A program made the position numbers and the translations under genes. Shown piece by piece: positions 19,674 through 28,245 of a stretch of DNA of 64,000 nucleotides. Location: positions 1 through 64,000 of the forward strand of contig NZ_JADDRL010000002.1 of NCBI RefSeq assembly GCF_021538895.1, given 5' to 3'. Below the pieces are notes generated by a model. That model ran no database searches, had not been told where the DNA came from, and saw only the letters and a program-made list of their open reading frames with translations. Numbering within the stretch: the first letter of the stretch is position 1; the number at the start of each line of letters is the position of its first letter. The stretch comes from Streptomyces olivochromogenes. GTDB taxonomy: Bacteria; Actinomycetota; Actinomycetes; Streptomycetales; Streptomycetaceae.

Positions 19674-20534
19674 TCAGATACTGATAGAGAGCGCCAGTGA
19701 CCCCAGATGCGCCCCGATCTCGGTCTGCAGCCGCTGGGCCGCGGGCAGCAGCCGGTCGGCCTGGTGGGAGGGCAGGGAGATGGCCACGGTGGCCGCGACG
19801 GCGCCCATGGTGATCGGGATCGCCGCGCAGACCGTCCCCAGCGCGTACTCCTGCCGCTCCGTCACGGGCTCCATCCGCCGCATCCGCTGCATGCGCCGCA
19901 GCAGGGCGTGTCCGTCACGAACCGTGTACGGGGTGAGGGGCTGCACGGGATAGCGGGCGAGGTGGTCGCGGCGGGCGTCCTCGTCCAGCTGGGACAGCAG
20001 GCACTGCCCGATCGCGTGCGCGTGCGCGGTCTCGCGGAAGTCGGCCCACTCCTCGACCGCCGGAGTGCCCGGCGAGTCGGAGACGCAGACGACCTCGATC
20101 TCGCCTTCGCGGTACATCGCGTAGTAGACGGGCGCACCGATCGAATCACGCCACTGGGCGAGCGCGTCGGCGACGGTGCCGCGACGTTTCTGCTGCGCGC
20201 CGCTGCTGCCCAGCCGCTCGGTTGCCTCACCGAGGAAGAACAGGCCCTTGTCCCGACGGAGATAGCCCTCGTGCACCAGGGTCCGCAGCAGGTGGTAGGC
20301 CGTCGGGAGGGCGAGGCCCGTCTCGCGGGCCAATTGCTTGGCGGGAGCGCCGTGCTCGTGCTCGGCGACCGATTCCAGCAGGCGCATCGCGCGCTGCACG
20401 GATCCGATGAGGGTCGCCGAGTTCGGCTGTTCGGGGACCGCCGTGGAGGGCGGCCGCCGCACGGGGCGTGGGGCGGAGCGCGGCTGCGGGGGAGGTGCGT
20501 GCGGTACTGCGGGTGCCGTGTCAGCCGTGGCCAA
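19674..20534 (-). CDS. ssgR: SsgR, IclR-type activator of ssgA
   Basis: IclR-family regulator: winged helix at about residues 40-95 (LIGSVQRAMRLLESVAEHEH, then GLALPTAYHLLRTLVHEGYL), linker, then an IclR effector domain with ETAHAHAIGQCLLSQL. Position directly before ssgA identifies it as SsgR, the activator of ssgA. The longest frame starts at TTG 20534 (286 residues) behind GGGAG, but the first 38 residues are Pro/Ala-rich; a start nearer LIGSVQRAM would give about 250 residues, closer to the usual IclR length. Its leader has two strong hairpins and a perfect 18-bp palindrome. Confidence 0.92.
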   Translation of the reverse strand: MATADTAPAVPHAPPPQPRSAPRPVRRPPSTAVPEQPNSATLIGSVQRAMRLLESVAEHEHGAPAKQLARETGLALPTAYHLLRTLVHEGYLRRDKGLFFLGEATERLGSSGAQQKRRGTVADALAQWRDSIGAPVYYAMYREGEIEVVCVSDSPGTPAVEEWADFRETAHAHAIGQCLLSQLDEDARRDHLARYPVQPLTPYTVRDGHALLRRMQRMRRMEPVTERQEYALGTVCAAIPITMGAVAATVAISLPSHQADRLLPAAQRLQTEIGAHLGSLALSISI

Positions 20535-20562
20535 GGGTCACTCCCGAAGCGCGAGGGGGCAG

Positions 20563-20619
20563 CCCGTGCGAAAGAGCACGGGTGGGGGTGTACGCCGCCC
20601 GCGGGGCTGAACCCCGCGG
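20563..20619 (-). promoter_or_regulatory. Two hairpins in the ssgR leader
   Basis: CCCGTGC/GCACGGG (20563-20582, 6-nt loop) and CCGCGGGG/CCCCGCGG (20599-20619, 5-nt loop) are perfect stems 29 and 65 nt before the ssgR TTG start. They could terminate or attenuate transcription or act as protein-binding sites. Confidence 0.45.
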
Positions 20620-20674
20620 CGAGTTCCGGACTTTAACGGCCTGCCGCCGCGGTCCGGCGGCGTGCCCGGAAAAC

Positions 20675-20692
20675 TTCCCTCGCGCGAGGGAA
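20675..20692. promoter_or_regulatory. Perfect 18-bp palindrome between ssgR and the DUF5326 gene
   Basis: TTCCCTCGCGCGAGGGAA is a perfect palindrome about 140 bp before ssgR. A second inverted repeat (AACCGGTGA at 20691-20699 and TCACCGGTT at 20712-20720) overlaps its edge and lies just after the DUF5326 stop. The first resembles an operator; the second is more like a terminator for the upstream gene. Confidence 0.5.
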
Positions 20693-20731
20693 CCGGTGAT
20701 TCCTGTTACCGTCACCGGTTTCCCACGGCTC

Positions 20732-20944
20732 TCACCAGTCGCTGCGCGACGACGAGTTCGACATGAACTTCCGCACGACGTACACCAGTCCGCCGACCAG
20801 GGCCACGAAGATCAGTGCCTTGAAGAGCAGGCCGATCACGAAGCCGACCACCGTGGCTATCAGGCTGCCGAACACGACCAGGGCGATGACCGGCACCGCG
20901 ACCCACTTCACCCACCACGGCAGTCCCGCGAAGATCTCTCGCAT
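20732..20944 (-). CDS. Small membrane protein, DUF5326-like
   Basis: A 70-residue protein beginning MREIFAGLPWWVKWV, then two closely spaced hydrophobic helices and a basic, Ser-rich tail (KFMSNSSSRSDW). It matches the DUF5326 family, conserved in streptomycetes and of unknown function. GAGG upstream supports ATG 20944; an in-frame ATG at 20998 would add 18 charged residues. It is upstream of ssgR on the same strand but separated by hairpins, so probably not co-transcribed. Confidence 0.75.
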   Translation of the reverse strand: MREIFAGLPWWVKWVAVPVIALVVFGSLIATVVGFVIGLLFKALIFVALVGGLVYVVRKFMSNSSSRSDW

Positions 20945-21088
20945 TGCCCTCGTCCTCTGCTTTCTCGTGCGTTCTCGAATGGTTTCGATGTCCTGCACTC
21001 GATGCTAGGGCCGCCAGGGGGCCCGGCGGGGGCTCCGCATCCCTTGTCCTCCCCTGACCGTTCCCCTAGGGAACCCTGAGGAACGGGA

Positions 21089-21406
21089 TCAGGCTTCGGG
21101 CGGAGAGAAGATCACCAGGACCCTCAGGTCCTCGCTGATGTGGTGGAACTTGTGGGCGACCCCGGCCGGCACGTACACCACGCTGCCGCGCGCCACCTGG
21201 GTGGTCTCCAGCCCCACCGTGATCGCTGCGCGGCCGCTCACGACGAAGTAGACCTCGTCCTGGTTGTGGGGCGTCTGCGGGTCGTGTTCGCCCGCGTTCA
21301 GGGCGTAGAGGCCGACCGACATGTTCCGCTCGCGCAGAAACTGCAGGTAAGCACCCTCATTGGCGGCTCGCTCCGCCTCCAGTTCGTCCAGCCGGAATGA
21401 CTTCAT
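21089..21406 (-). CDS. Cupin-domain protein
   Basis: The 105-residue protein is a single small cupin barrel. PHNQDEVYFVVSGRAAI holds the first motif with His and Glu ligands, and GSVVYVPAGVAHKFHHI is the second motif with the metal-ligand His. Stand-alone cupins of this size are often metal-dependent isomerases, dioxygenases or small-molecule sensors, and the substrate cannot be inferred. It is divergent from the holin-like gene, with 59 nt between starts. Confidence 0.82.
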   Translation of the reverse strand: MKSFRLDELEAERAANEGAYLQFLRERNMSVGLYALNAGEHDPQTPHNQDEVYFVVSGRAAITVGLETTQVARGSVVYVPAGVAHKFHHISEDLRVLVIFSPPEA

Positions 21407-21465
21407 CGCACTTGCTGCCCTCGCCCCACTGCTCGTCGACCGTCTCGTCTGCCACGATCAGACAC

Positions 21466-21843
21466 ATGAAGAATTTCGTAGTCAAGACGATCGCCAACGC
21501 GGGCGCCCTGGCGGTCGCCGTATGGCTGCTGGACAAGATCACCCTGACGGGTGACAGCACGGGCAAGAAGATCGGCACGCTGATAGTCGTCGCCGTGATC
21601 TTCGGCGTGGTGAACTGGCTGGTCAAGCCGATCGTGAAGGTGCTGACCTTCCCGCTGTTCATCCTCACTCTCGGCCTGATCACCCTGGTGGTCAACGCCC
21701 TGATGCTGCTGCTGACCTCGTGGGTGTGCGGCAAGCTCGACCTGAGCTTCCATGTCGAGGGCTTCTGGACCGCGGTCGTCGGTGGCCTGATCATCTCGAT
21801 CGTGTCCTGGGCACTGAACGTCGTCCTGCCCGACGAGGACTGA
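21466..21843 (+). CDS. Phage-holin-like four-helix membrane protein
   Basis: The 125-residue protein has four hydrophobic segments with short loops, a GVVNWLVKPIVKVLTFPLFILT block and an acidic end (LPDED). This matches the mycobacterial four-helix holin superfamily (related to YvlD), which is widespread in actinobacterial chromosomes and not proof of a prophage. ATG 21466 fits family starts better than the upstream in-frame codon at 21397. Seven nt before the phosphatase gene; likely one operon with it. Confidence 0.82.
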   Translation: MKNFVVKTIANAGALAVAVWLLDKITLTGDSTGKKIGTLIVVAVIFGVVNWLVKPIVKVLTFPLFILTLGLITLVVNALMLLLTSWVCGKLDLSFHVEGFWTAVVGGLIISIVSWALNVVLPDED

Positions 21844-21850
21844 GCACCCG

Positions 21851-22342
21851 ATGGCCTACCGCGTCTGCTTCGTCTGTACCGGCAACATCTGCCGCTCCCC
21901 GATGGCCGAGTCCGTCCTCCGCGCGCGTGTGGCGGAGGCGGGCCTGGAGGACCTGGTCGAGGTCGACAGCGCCGGTACCGGCGGCTGGCACGAGGGCGAC
22001 GGCGCCGATCCGCGCACCGTGGCCGTCCTGGAGGAGCACGGATACACCGGCGACCACACGGCACGGCAGTTCCAGGCGTCCTGGTTCGCCGGCCGTGACC
22101 TGGTGGTCGCCCTCGACTCCGGCCACCTCAAGGCGCTGCGTCGCCTGGCGCCGACGGAGGAGGACGCGCGGAAGGTGCGGCTGCTGCGCTCGTACGACCC
22201 CACGGCGGCCGACGACCTCGACGTACCGGATCCGTACTACGGCGGTCTGGACGGCTTCCAGGAGTGCCTTGAGATGGTGGAGGCGGCGAGCGAGGGACTG
22301 CTCGCCGCCGTGCGCGAGCACCTGGAGGGACGGGCGGCATGA
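21851..22342 (+). CDS. Low-molecular-weight protein tyrosine phosphatase
   Basis: VCFVCTGNICRSPMAE near the N-terminus is the CX5R phosphate loop with nucleophile Cys, and PDPYYGG near residue 125 contains the general-acid Asp. At 163 residues it fits the LMW-PTP family, which dephosphorylates phosphotyrosine proteins and in streptomycetes (PtpA) influences secondary metabolism. The stop overlaps the next start by 4 nt (ATGA), implying translational coupling to the PLP enzyme. Confidence 0.93.
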   Translation: MAYRVCFVCTGNICRSPMAESVLRARVAEAGLEDLVEVDSAGTGGWHEGDGADPRTVAVLEEHGYTGDHTARQFQASWFAGRDLVVALDSGHLKALRRLAPTEEDARKVRLLRSYDPTAADDLDVPDPYYGGLDGFQECLEMVEAASEGLLAAVREHLEGRAA

Positions 22343-23520
22343 GCGACTGGGCCGCGGACGACGACGCGGGCAGGGGCACGGAGAGCGGCTTCCTCCCGGG
22401 CATCGGCGACGGCACCCGCGCGGTGCGTGCCGGGCTGCCCGAGCCGGTCAAGCACGAGCCGACCCTGCCCGGGCCGGTGTTCGCGGCCCACTTCCACCTC
22501 CCGGGCGAGGTGACGGGGCCGTACGCGTACGGCCGCGACGACAACCCCACCTGGACCCTGCTGGAGCGCGCCATCGGCGAGCTGGAGGCGCCCGGCCAGG
22601 ACGGCGTCGAGACGCTGGTGTTCGCCTCCGGGGTGGCTGCCATCGCCTCCGTCCTGTTCTCGCAGCTGCGCGCCGGTGACGCGGTCGTGCTGCCCTCCGA
22701 CGGCTACCAGGTGCTGCCCCTGCTGCGCGCCCAGCTGGAGGCGTTCGGCATCGAGGTGCGCACCGCGCCAACCGGTGGCGACGCCCAGCTCCAGGTGCTC
22801 GACGGGGCGAAGCTGCTGTGGATCGAGTCGCCGTCGAACCCCGGACTCGACGTCTGCGACATCAGGCGGCTCGTCGAGGCGGCTCACGCGGGTGGCGCCC
22901 TGGTCGCCGTCGACAACACGCTCGCGACGCCGCTCGGGCAGCGCCCCCTGGCGCTGGGCGCCGACTTCTCCGTGGCCAGCGGCACCAAACAGCTCACCGG
23001 GCACGGGGACGTCCTCCTGGGATACGTCACCGGTCGCGACGCCGAGGCCATGGCCGCCGTACGACGCTGGCGCAAGATCGTCGGGGCGATCGCCGGGCCC
23101 ATGGAGGCGTGGCTCGCGCACCGTTCCCTCGCCACGCTCCAATTGCGGGTGGACCGGCAGAACGCCACCGCCCTCGTTCTCGCCCAGGCCCTGCGGGAAC
23201 GGCCCGAGGTGAGCGGGCTGCGCCATCCCGGGCTGCCCGACGATCCCGCGCACGGGACGGCCTCGCGGCAGATGCTGCGCTACGGCTGCGTGGTCTCCTT
23301 CACACTGCCCACGCGCGCGCGTGCCGAGCGTTTTCTCGACGCGGTGCGGCTCGTGGACGACGCGACGAGCTTCGGCGGGGTGCGCTCCACGGCCGAGCGG
23401 CGCGGCCGCTGGGGCGGGGACGCCGTCGCGGAGGGCTTCATCCGGCTGTCGGTCGGCGCGGAGGATCCCGAGGACCTCGTGGCCGATGTGCTCCGCGCGC
23501 TCGACGCGTCGGCGGAGTGA
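22339..23520 (+). CDS. Cystathionine gamma-lyase/gamma-synthase-family PLP enzyme
   Basis: The 393-residue protein belongs to the Cys/Met-metabolism PLP family. YGRDDNPTWTLLE is the Tyr/Arg phosphate-binding block from the neighbouring subunit, LLWIESPSNPGLDVCD the cofactor Asp region, and ASGTKQLTGHGDVLLG contains the PLP Lys (SGTKQ in place of the usual SxTKY). It most likely cleaves cystathionine to cysteine, though gamma-synthase or another gamma-elimination activity is possible. Translation is coupled to the phosphatase gene by an ATGA overlap, and a strong terminator follows at 23562. Confidence 0.85.
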   Translation: MSDWAADDDAGRGTESGFLPGIGDGTRAVRAGLPEPVKHEPTLPGPVFAAHFHLPGEVTGPYAYGRDDNPTWTLLERAIGELEAPGQDGVETLVFASGVAAIASVLFSQLRAGDAVVLPSDGYQVLPLLRAQLEAFGIEVRTAPTGGDAQLQVLDGAKLLWIESPSNPGLDVCDIRRLVEAAHAGGALVAVDNTLATPLGQRPLALGADFSVASGTKQLTGHGDVLLGYVTGRDAEAMAAVRRWRKIVGAIAGPMEAWLAHRSLATLQLRVDRQNATALVLAQALRERPEVSGLRHPGLPDDPAHGTASRQMLRYGCVVSFTLPTRARAERFLDAVRLVDDATSFGGVRSTAERRGRWGGDAVAEGFIRLSVGAEDPEDLVADVLRALDASAE

Positions 23521-23561
23521 CCGGATGACGAACGTCGACCGGGGCTCCGGCTACGCATAAC

Positions 23562-23600
23562 GGACGGTCCGAGCCTCCCCCCTCGTGGCTCGGACCGTCC
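23562..23600. terminator. Strong hairpin terminator
   Basis: GGACGGTCCGAGCC pairs perfectly with GGCTCGGACCGTCC (14 bp, 11-nt loop), 41 nt after the PLP-enzyme stop. No U tract follows. Confidence 0.8.
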
Positions 23601-23746
23601 CGGTTCCGCGCGCGAAGAACCGCGCGAACAAGGCTAGTTGACTCTGTGTCAGTGTCCAATCACTGTAGCGACAGAAACCTATCGACTTATTTATAGTTGG
23701 GCCCTGCCTGAGGGCCGGGGAAGGGCAGGGGAGGGGAGAGCACACC

Positions 23747-24646
23747 ATGGATCTGGCCTTGCTGCGGACCTTCGTGACCGTGCACCGGGCCGGCTCCTTC
23801 ACCCGCGCCGCCGCGCTTCTCGGCCTTTCACAGCCGGCCGTCACCTCCCAGATCCGCACCCTGGAAAGACAGCTGGGCCGCCCGCTGTTCCTGCGGCAGG
23901 CCCGCGGCGTGACGCCCACGACCATCGGCGACGAACTCGCCCACAAGGCCGCACCCCATCTCGACGCCCTGGTGGAGATAGCGGAGACCGGACTGGACGA
24001 CGACTCCTCGCTACGGACCCTGCATCTGGCCGGCCCGCCCGAGTTCACCGCCGAACGCGCCCTGCCCGCCCTCACGGAACTCACCGGCGACGACCGCTTC
24101 GCGTTGCGCGCCTCCTTCGGGAACGCCGAGGAGACCCTGGAGGGACTAGCTGCCGGACATCATGATCTGGCCATCAGCACGGCCCGCCCGCGCGGCGCCC
24201 TGCTCACGGCGACTGCGCTCTGCGACGAGGAGCATGTGCTCGTGGCCGCCCCGCGCTGGGCCAAGCAGATCGGCCCCGAGGCGCTGCGCCGCAAGGGCGC
24301 GCCCGCCCTGGAGAACCTCCCCGTCGTCGAGGTCCACGAGTCGCTGCCCTTCGTCTCCCGCTACTGGGCCTCCGTGTTCGACTCCCGACCGGCCGCCTCG
24401 GGCACCGTCATCGTGCCCGACCTGCGCGCGGTCCTCGCGTGTGCCATCACGGGCGCTGGAGTGGCGGTACTGCCCCGCTATCTGTGCGCTCCAGCCCTCG
24501 CCTCCGGCGACGTCATGGCCCTGCACGACCCGGCGGTGCCGCCGCTGCGGACGTACTTCCTGGTGGTGCGCACCGGCACGCTGGCCATGCCGCACATCGC
24601 GCGGGCCCACGAGTGGCTCCAACGGGCGGCCGCGGACTGGTGCTGA
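23747..24646 (+). CDS. LysR-family transcriptional regulator
   Basis: The 299-residue protein has the LysR helix-turn-helix at residues 1-60 (LALLRTFVTVHRAGSFTRAA and LSQPAVTSQIRTLERQLG) followed by a two-lobed inducer-binding domain. GGAGGGGAG lies upstream of ATG 23747. No divergent target gene adjoins, which is unusual for LysR; the upstream 226 bp separate it from a terminator. The inducer is unknown. Confidence 0.9.
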   Translation: MDLALLRTFVTVHRAGSFTRAAALLGLSQPAVTSQIRTLERQLGRPLFLRQARGVTPTTIGDELAHKAAPHLDALVEIAETGLDDDSSLRTLHLAGPPEFTAERALPALTELTGDDRFALRASFGNAEETLEGLAAGHHDLAISTARPRGALLTATALCDEEHVLVAAPRWAKQIGPEALRRKGAPALENLPVVEVHESLPFVSRYWASVFDSRPAASGTVIVPDLRAVLACAITGAGVAVLPRYLCAPALASGDVMALHDPAVPPLRTYFLVVRTGTLAMPHIARAHEWLQRAAADWC

Positions 24647-24700
24647 GCGCCCCCGATCGGCCAGGTCACCCCATGTGGTGGTCAGGTGGCGCTATGTGAT

Positions 24701-24714
24701 GTTTCACGTGGAAC
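24701..24714. other. One-mismatch parS
   Basis: GTTTCACGTGGAAC has one mismatch to the ParB box. It lies 21 nt before the Nudix start, between the LysR stop and the Nudix gene. Confidence 0.7.
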
Positions 24715-24735
24715 CAGCCGGGCCACATTTCATCC

Positions 24736-25218
24736 ATGACCGTCCGACCCGTGGTCAAGCGCACCGCACGCGCCGTTCTCCTGGACGGCGACGACCTGAT
24801 TCTGATCAAGCGCACCAAGCCCGGTGTCGATCCCTACTGGGTCACGCCCGGTGGCGGAGTCGACCCGGAGGACACGACCGTCGTCGATGCCCTGCACCGC
24901 GAGGTGCACGAGGAACTCGGCGCCAAGATCACCGATGTGGTGCCCTGCTTCGTGGACACCGTGGAGCACATCGGTGAGGACGGCGGCGCGACCGGCGTGA
25001 AGGTGCAGCACTTCTTCGTCTGCCGGCTGGAGTCCATGGACCCGTCCCTGCGCCACGGTCCCGAAGTCGACGAGCCCGCAGGCGAGTACGAGATCGTCCG
25101 TGTGCCGTTCACCCGGGTCGGCATCGCCTCCGTCCACCTCGTGCCCCTGTCGCTGCGGCACTACCTGGACGGCAACATCGAGGGGGTACGCGCCATGCAC
25201 GCCCCCGACCTCGGCTGA
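24736..25218 (+). CDS. Nudix hydrolase, slightly atypical box
   Basis: A 160-residue Nudix protein that hydrolyses some nucleoside-diphosphate-linked substrate. TPGGGVDPEDTTVVDAL followed by HREVHEELGA is the Nudix box with the catalytic REVHEELG core intact, but the spacing from the first Gly/Glu part to REV is one to two residues longer than the textbook GX5EX7REUXEEXGU pattern. The magnesium-binding glutamates are kept, so activity is likely. Substrate unknown. It converges tightly with the globin-reductase gene, with only 4 nt between stops. Confidence 0.85.
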   Translation: MTVRPVVKRTARAVLLDGDDLILIKRTKPGVDPYWVTPGGGVDPEDTTVVDALHREVHEELGAKITDVVPCFVDTVEHIGEDGGATGVKVQHFFVCRLESMDPSLRHGPEVDEPAGEYEIVRVPFTRVGIASVHLVPLSLRHYLDGNIEGVRAMHAPDLG

Positions 25219-25222
25219 CCGC

Positions 25223-26665
25223 TCACTCCCCGACGACGACCAGTTCCTCGACCGAGTCGTGCCGTATGCGGTGCGACGGGATGCCGACGTCCCGCAGGAC
25301 GTCGACACCGCTGCGGATCATCCCGGGCGGGCCGGAGACAAAGGCGTCGTACTCGTTCCACGGGCCGTACGCGCGTACCGCGTCCGGGAGCTGGAGGTGC
25401 GCCTGCTGGTCGATGATCGCGCGCACCGAGAGCCAGGGATGCGACTGCTGGAGCCGGAGCATCGTGTCGATGTCGTAGAGGTCGTGGTCGGTGCGGGCGC
25501 CGTAGAACACCTCGACCTGGCGGCGTTCGCCGTGCTCGGCCACGTCCTCGACCAGCGCCTTGATGGGGGCGATGCCGGTACCGCCGCCCAGGCAGAGCAG
25601 TCCGCTGTCGGTGCTGTGGTCGACGGTCATCGAACCGGATGGCGGGCCGAGACGGATGACGTCACCCGGGCGGGCGCGGTGCACCAGCGCGTTGGAGACC
25701 CAGCCCGCCGGAACGGCCTTCACATGGAACGTCAGCAGCCCGTCGGAGCGGGGCGTGGAGGCGAAGGAGTAGTGCCGCCAGATCCGCGGCCACCAGGGCG
25801 TCTCCACGCTCGTGTACTGCCCGGCAAGAAAGGGATAGGGCTGATCGGGGCGGACGGTGAGGACCGCGACGTCCGGCGTCCTGAGGTCATGGGTGACGAC
25901 CTCCGCGTACCACCAGGCAGGGGCCCGCAGTTCGTCCGCGGCCGCCGCGTCGATCATCACCTGCGACATCGTCGTGTACGCCCGCACCCAGGCCGCCTCC
26001 ATCTCCGCACTCCAGACGGCGGAGGCGTACTTGCTGAGGGCGCCGATGAGGCATTCGCCGACGGCCGGGTAGTGCTCGGCCCGCGTTCCGTACTTGCGGT
26101 GGCCGCGCCCGAGGTTGCGCAGGTAGTCGACGAGTACGGGGGTGTTGTCGATGTGCTCGGCCGCGGTGAGCAGCGCCTTGAGCAAGCGGTCCCGCTGGGT
26201 GTCCATCGCGGCCGGGAAGAGGGGCCTCAGATCGGGGTAGCGGACGAAGAGGAGGGCGTAGAAGTACGAGGTGACCTTGTCGGCGACGGGAGCGACCTCG
26301 GCCATGGTGCGGCGGATGAGGATGGCGTCCGGAGAGCCCTCCTCGTGGGCGGGGGCGGCGCGCTGGGGAGGCACCCGCTGTTCGTGGAGCGGGGTGGCCC
26401 GCGGGGCGGCAAAGGCTCCCTGTGGGGCAGCGGGAGCAGCCGGCGGCGCGGCGGGAGGAGCCCCCGTGGCGGGAGGAGCCTGCGCGACGGCAGGCGCATG
26501 GACTGGGGGGCCGGTCGGCGGTATTCGCTCCTCGCCCGGACGGCGTTCCTCGGCCGCTTCCCGATCACTGGTCGGCGGCGCGTCCGGCGGCACCTTCCGG
26601 GGTGTGAACCAGCCTCCCCCGCCGGCCGTGCCGTTGTCCGCCGACGTGGTGGTCGGAGCGTCCAT
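25223..26665 (-). CDS. Globin-FAD/NAD(P)H reductase fusion (flavohaemoprotein-like)
   Basis: A 480-residue protein with three parts. Residues 1-110 are Pro/Ala-rich and probably disordered. Residues about 112-245 form a globin (TMAEVAPVADKVTSYFYALL, then RGHRKYGTRAEHYPAVGE with the likely haem-ligand His). Residues about 250-480 form a ferredoxin-reductase module with RHYSFAS (FAD) and GGGTGIAPIKAL (NAD(P)H). This resembles Hmp nitric-oxide dioxygenase, which detoxifies NO to nitrate. ATG 26665 has GAGGCGAGG upstream and is preferred over 26800. The long disordered head is unlike E. coli Hmp. No NsrR-type operator is evident. Confidence 0.85.
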   Translation of the reverse strand: MDAPTTTSADNGTAGGGGWFTPRKVPPDAPPTSDREAAEERRPGEERIPPTGPPVHAPAVAQAPPATGAPPAAPPAAPAAPQGAFAAPRATPLHEQRVPPQRAAPAHEEGSPDAILIRRTMAEVAPVADKVTSYFYALLFVRYPDLRPLFPAAMDTQRDRLLKALLTAAEHIDNTPVLVDYLRNLGRGHRKYGTRAEHYPAVGECLIGALSKYASAVWSAEMEAAWVRAYTTMSQVMIDAAAADELRAPAWWYAEVVTHDLRTPDVAVLTVRPDQPYPFLAGQYTSVETPWWPRIWRHYSFASTPRSDGLLTFHVKAVPAGWVSNALVHRARPGDVIRLGPPSGSMTVDHSTDSGLLCLGGGTGIAPIKALVEDVAEHGERRQVEVFYGARTDHDLYDIDTMLRLQQSHPWLSVRAIIDQQAHLQLPDAVRAYGPWNEYDAFVSGPPGMIRSGVDVLRDVGIPSHRIRHDSVEELVVVGE

Positions 26666-27263
26666 GGTGTGCCTCGCCTCGAACATCTTTCGGTCGGTCT
26701 GCGCACCTCCTGGATCGGAGAGTGCCTGCTTTCCCCCGCTGACGGCTTGACGTTCCCGTTCCGGCTGACGGCCCATCGGGCCGCACTCACCCCGCAGCAT
26801 CGCACCCTGAAGGTGTGCCCCGGCCGCATACCCGGAAATTCGGGTCTTCGATCACTCCGTCCCGTCAGGCCGCATTGCCCTGTTCTCAGCACGCACGGGG
26901 CATCTGCGCCTCACCCCGGACGTGAACCGGAGTCGACCCTACCGGCCGACGCCGTGCGCACAAGTCCCCCCTTGCTCCCCCACGAGTGGTACGAAACGCG
27001 AACCGCCAACTCCTTCAATTGCCCGGCGCCGTAAGCCACTTCACCGACAGCCGGCCGCGGAGTCGAGAACTCCCCCGGATCAACGGAACCGGGTGAACGA
27101 GTGCCACCGTCTTCACTGTCGGGCGCGGGGACTCGGATGTTTCACGTGAAACAACCTGCACCCGTCCATCCGCTGTACGGATGGCCACGACATGGCCAAA
27201 AGCACGTACGTCTGCCCTGAAACAGGTGGACGCCATGGGTGCTGGTCGGACAGCCTGACCTGC
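26666..27263. other. 598-nt spacer between divergent genes
   Basis: I see no supported gene. It holds the promoter regions of the globin gene and the acetyltransferase gene, a weak ACCCG/CGGGT hairpin near 26830 and one perfect parS at 27139-27152. Third-position bias is not sustained in any frame. Confidence 0.5.
27139..27152. other. Perfect parS
   Basis: GTTTCACGTGAAAC, single copy, about 110 nt before the acetyltransferase start and not in an extended palindrome. Confidence 0.95.
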
Positions 27264-28130
27264 GTGCCGACTCCTTCCCTCGCTGCTCTGCCCATTCGCC
27301 GTCTGACGCCTCGCGATCGCACCGCCTGCGCCGACTTGTCAGAGGATCGGGGGTGGCCGCGCGAGGAACACAAGTGGGGCTTCCTCCTCACGGCCGGGAA
27401 GGGCTACGGCATCGACGATCCCGACGGCGGCCTCGTCGCCGCCTGTGTCGTTACGGAGTACGGCCGACGGGACCGTCCGGCTCTGGGCGCCATCGGCATG
27501 GTCCTGGTCGCCGAGCAACACGCCCGCCGGGGCATCGGACGGCGGCTGATGCGCCACGTCGTCGCCGACATGGGGACCACGCCGCTGACGCTGCACGCCA
27601 CGCCGTACGGCCGCCCGCTGTACGAGGAGCTCGGCTTCAAGGTCACCGGCCGGGCCGAGATGGTCCGCGGCCACTTCAGCCCGGGAGGGCCGGAGCCCCG
27701 GACAGGGACGCGCGCGGCCACGGCCGAGGACCTCGGCTCGATCCTGCGGCTCGACGAGGAGGTGTTCGGCACCGATCGCACGCACATCGTCACGCGGCTG
27801 CCCGCCTTCGCCGACCAGCTGCGCGTCGCCGAGGAGAACGGCCGGATCACCGGGTACGCGGCCGCCTGGCCCAACATGGACACCCATGTGGTCGGGCCGC
27901 TGATCGCGCGGGACACCGAGACCGCACAGGCACTCATCGCCTCGCTCGCCGCCCACACCGACCGCCGGCTGCGCACCGACATCGATGTACGCCACGAGGA
28001 ACTGCTGGCCTGGGCGAAGGAGCGGGGCCTGGCATCCGTGGGCAGCAACGCCGTGATGACGTACGGCGTCACCGAGCTGCCCGGCGACTGGACCCGGCGG
28101 TTCGCCCCGGTGACCGTGGCAGCGGCCTGA
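27264..28130 (+). CDS. Two-domain GNAT acetyltransferase
   Basis: The 288-residue protein contains an N-terminal GNAT fold with the acetyl-CoA loop EQHARRGIGRRLMRH, followed by LTLHATPYGRPLYEELGF, and a second degenerate GNAT-like half with FAVAEENGRITGYAAAW-like strand content near its middle. Such tandem GNATs are common in streptomycetes, and the acceptor substrate is unknown. I favour GTG 27264, which places the start 10 residues before LPIRRLTPRD; ATG 27192 is also open and adds 24 residues. Neither has a clear ribosome-binding site, so a leaderless transcript is possible. Confidence 0.75.
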   Translation: MPTPSLAALPIRRLTPRDRTACADLSEDRGWPREEHKWGFLLTAGKGYGIDDPDGGLVAACVVTEYGRRDRPALGAIGMVLVAEQHARRGIGRRLMRHVVADMGTTPLTLHATPYGRPLYEELGFKVTGRAEMVRGHFSPGGPEPRTGTRAATAEDLGSILRLDEEVFGTDRTHIVTRLPAFADQLRVAEENGRITGYAAAWPNMDTHVVGPLIARDTETAQALIASLAAHTDRRLRTDIDVRHEELLAWAKERGLASVGSNAVMTYGVTELPGDWTRRFAPVTVAAA

Positions 28131-28192
28131 GGAGCCTGCCGGGCGGTCACCAGCCCTGTGCGGGGGCGTTGACCCGCGGGCTCCCCACGACG

Positions 28193-28225
28193 AAGGCCGG
28201 CTCCCGCTGCGGCGGGGCCGGCCTT
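28193..28225. terminator. Hairpin terminator between convergent genes
   Basis: AAGGCCGGC and GCCGGCCTT pair around an inner CCCGC/GCGGG stem. It lies between the acetyltransferase stop and the GlcG-like stop and ends in TTG. Confidence 0.7.
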
Positions 28226-28245
28226 GTCGCTGACGTCACGTCGGC

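Noticed and set aside
21466..21843. Holin-like gene as evidence of a prophage
   Set aside because: No integrase, capsid or lysis genes are near, and this family is common in actinobacterial chromosomes.
25100..27034. 644-codon plus-strand frame over the globin-reductase gene
   Set aside because: The minus-strand protein has clear haem, FAD and NAD(P)H motifs, and this frame has none.
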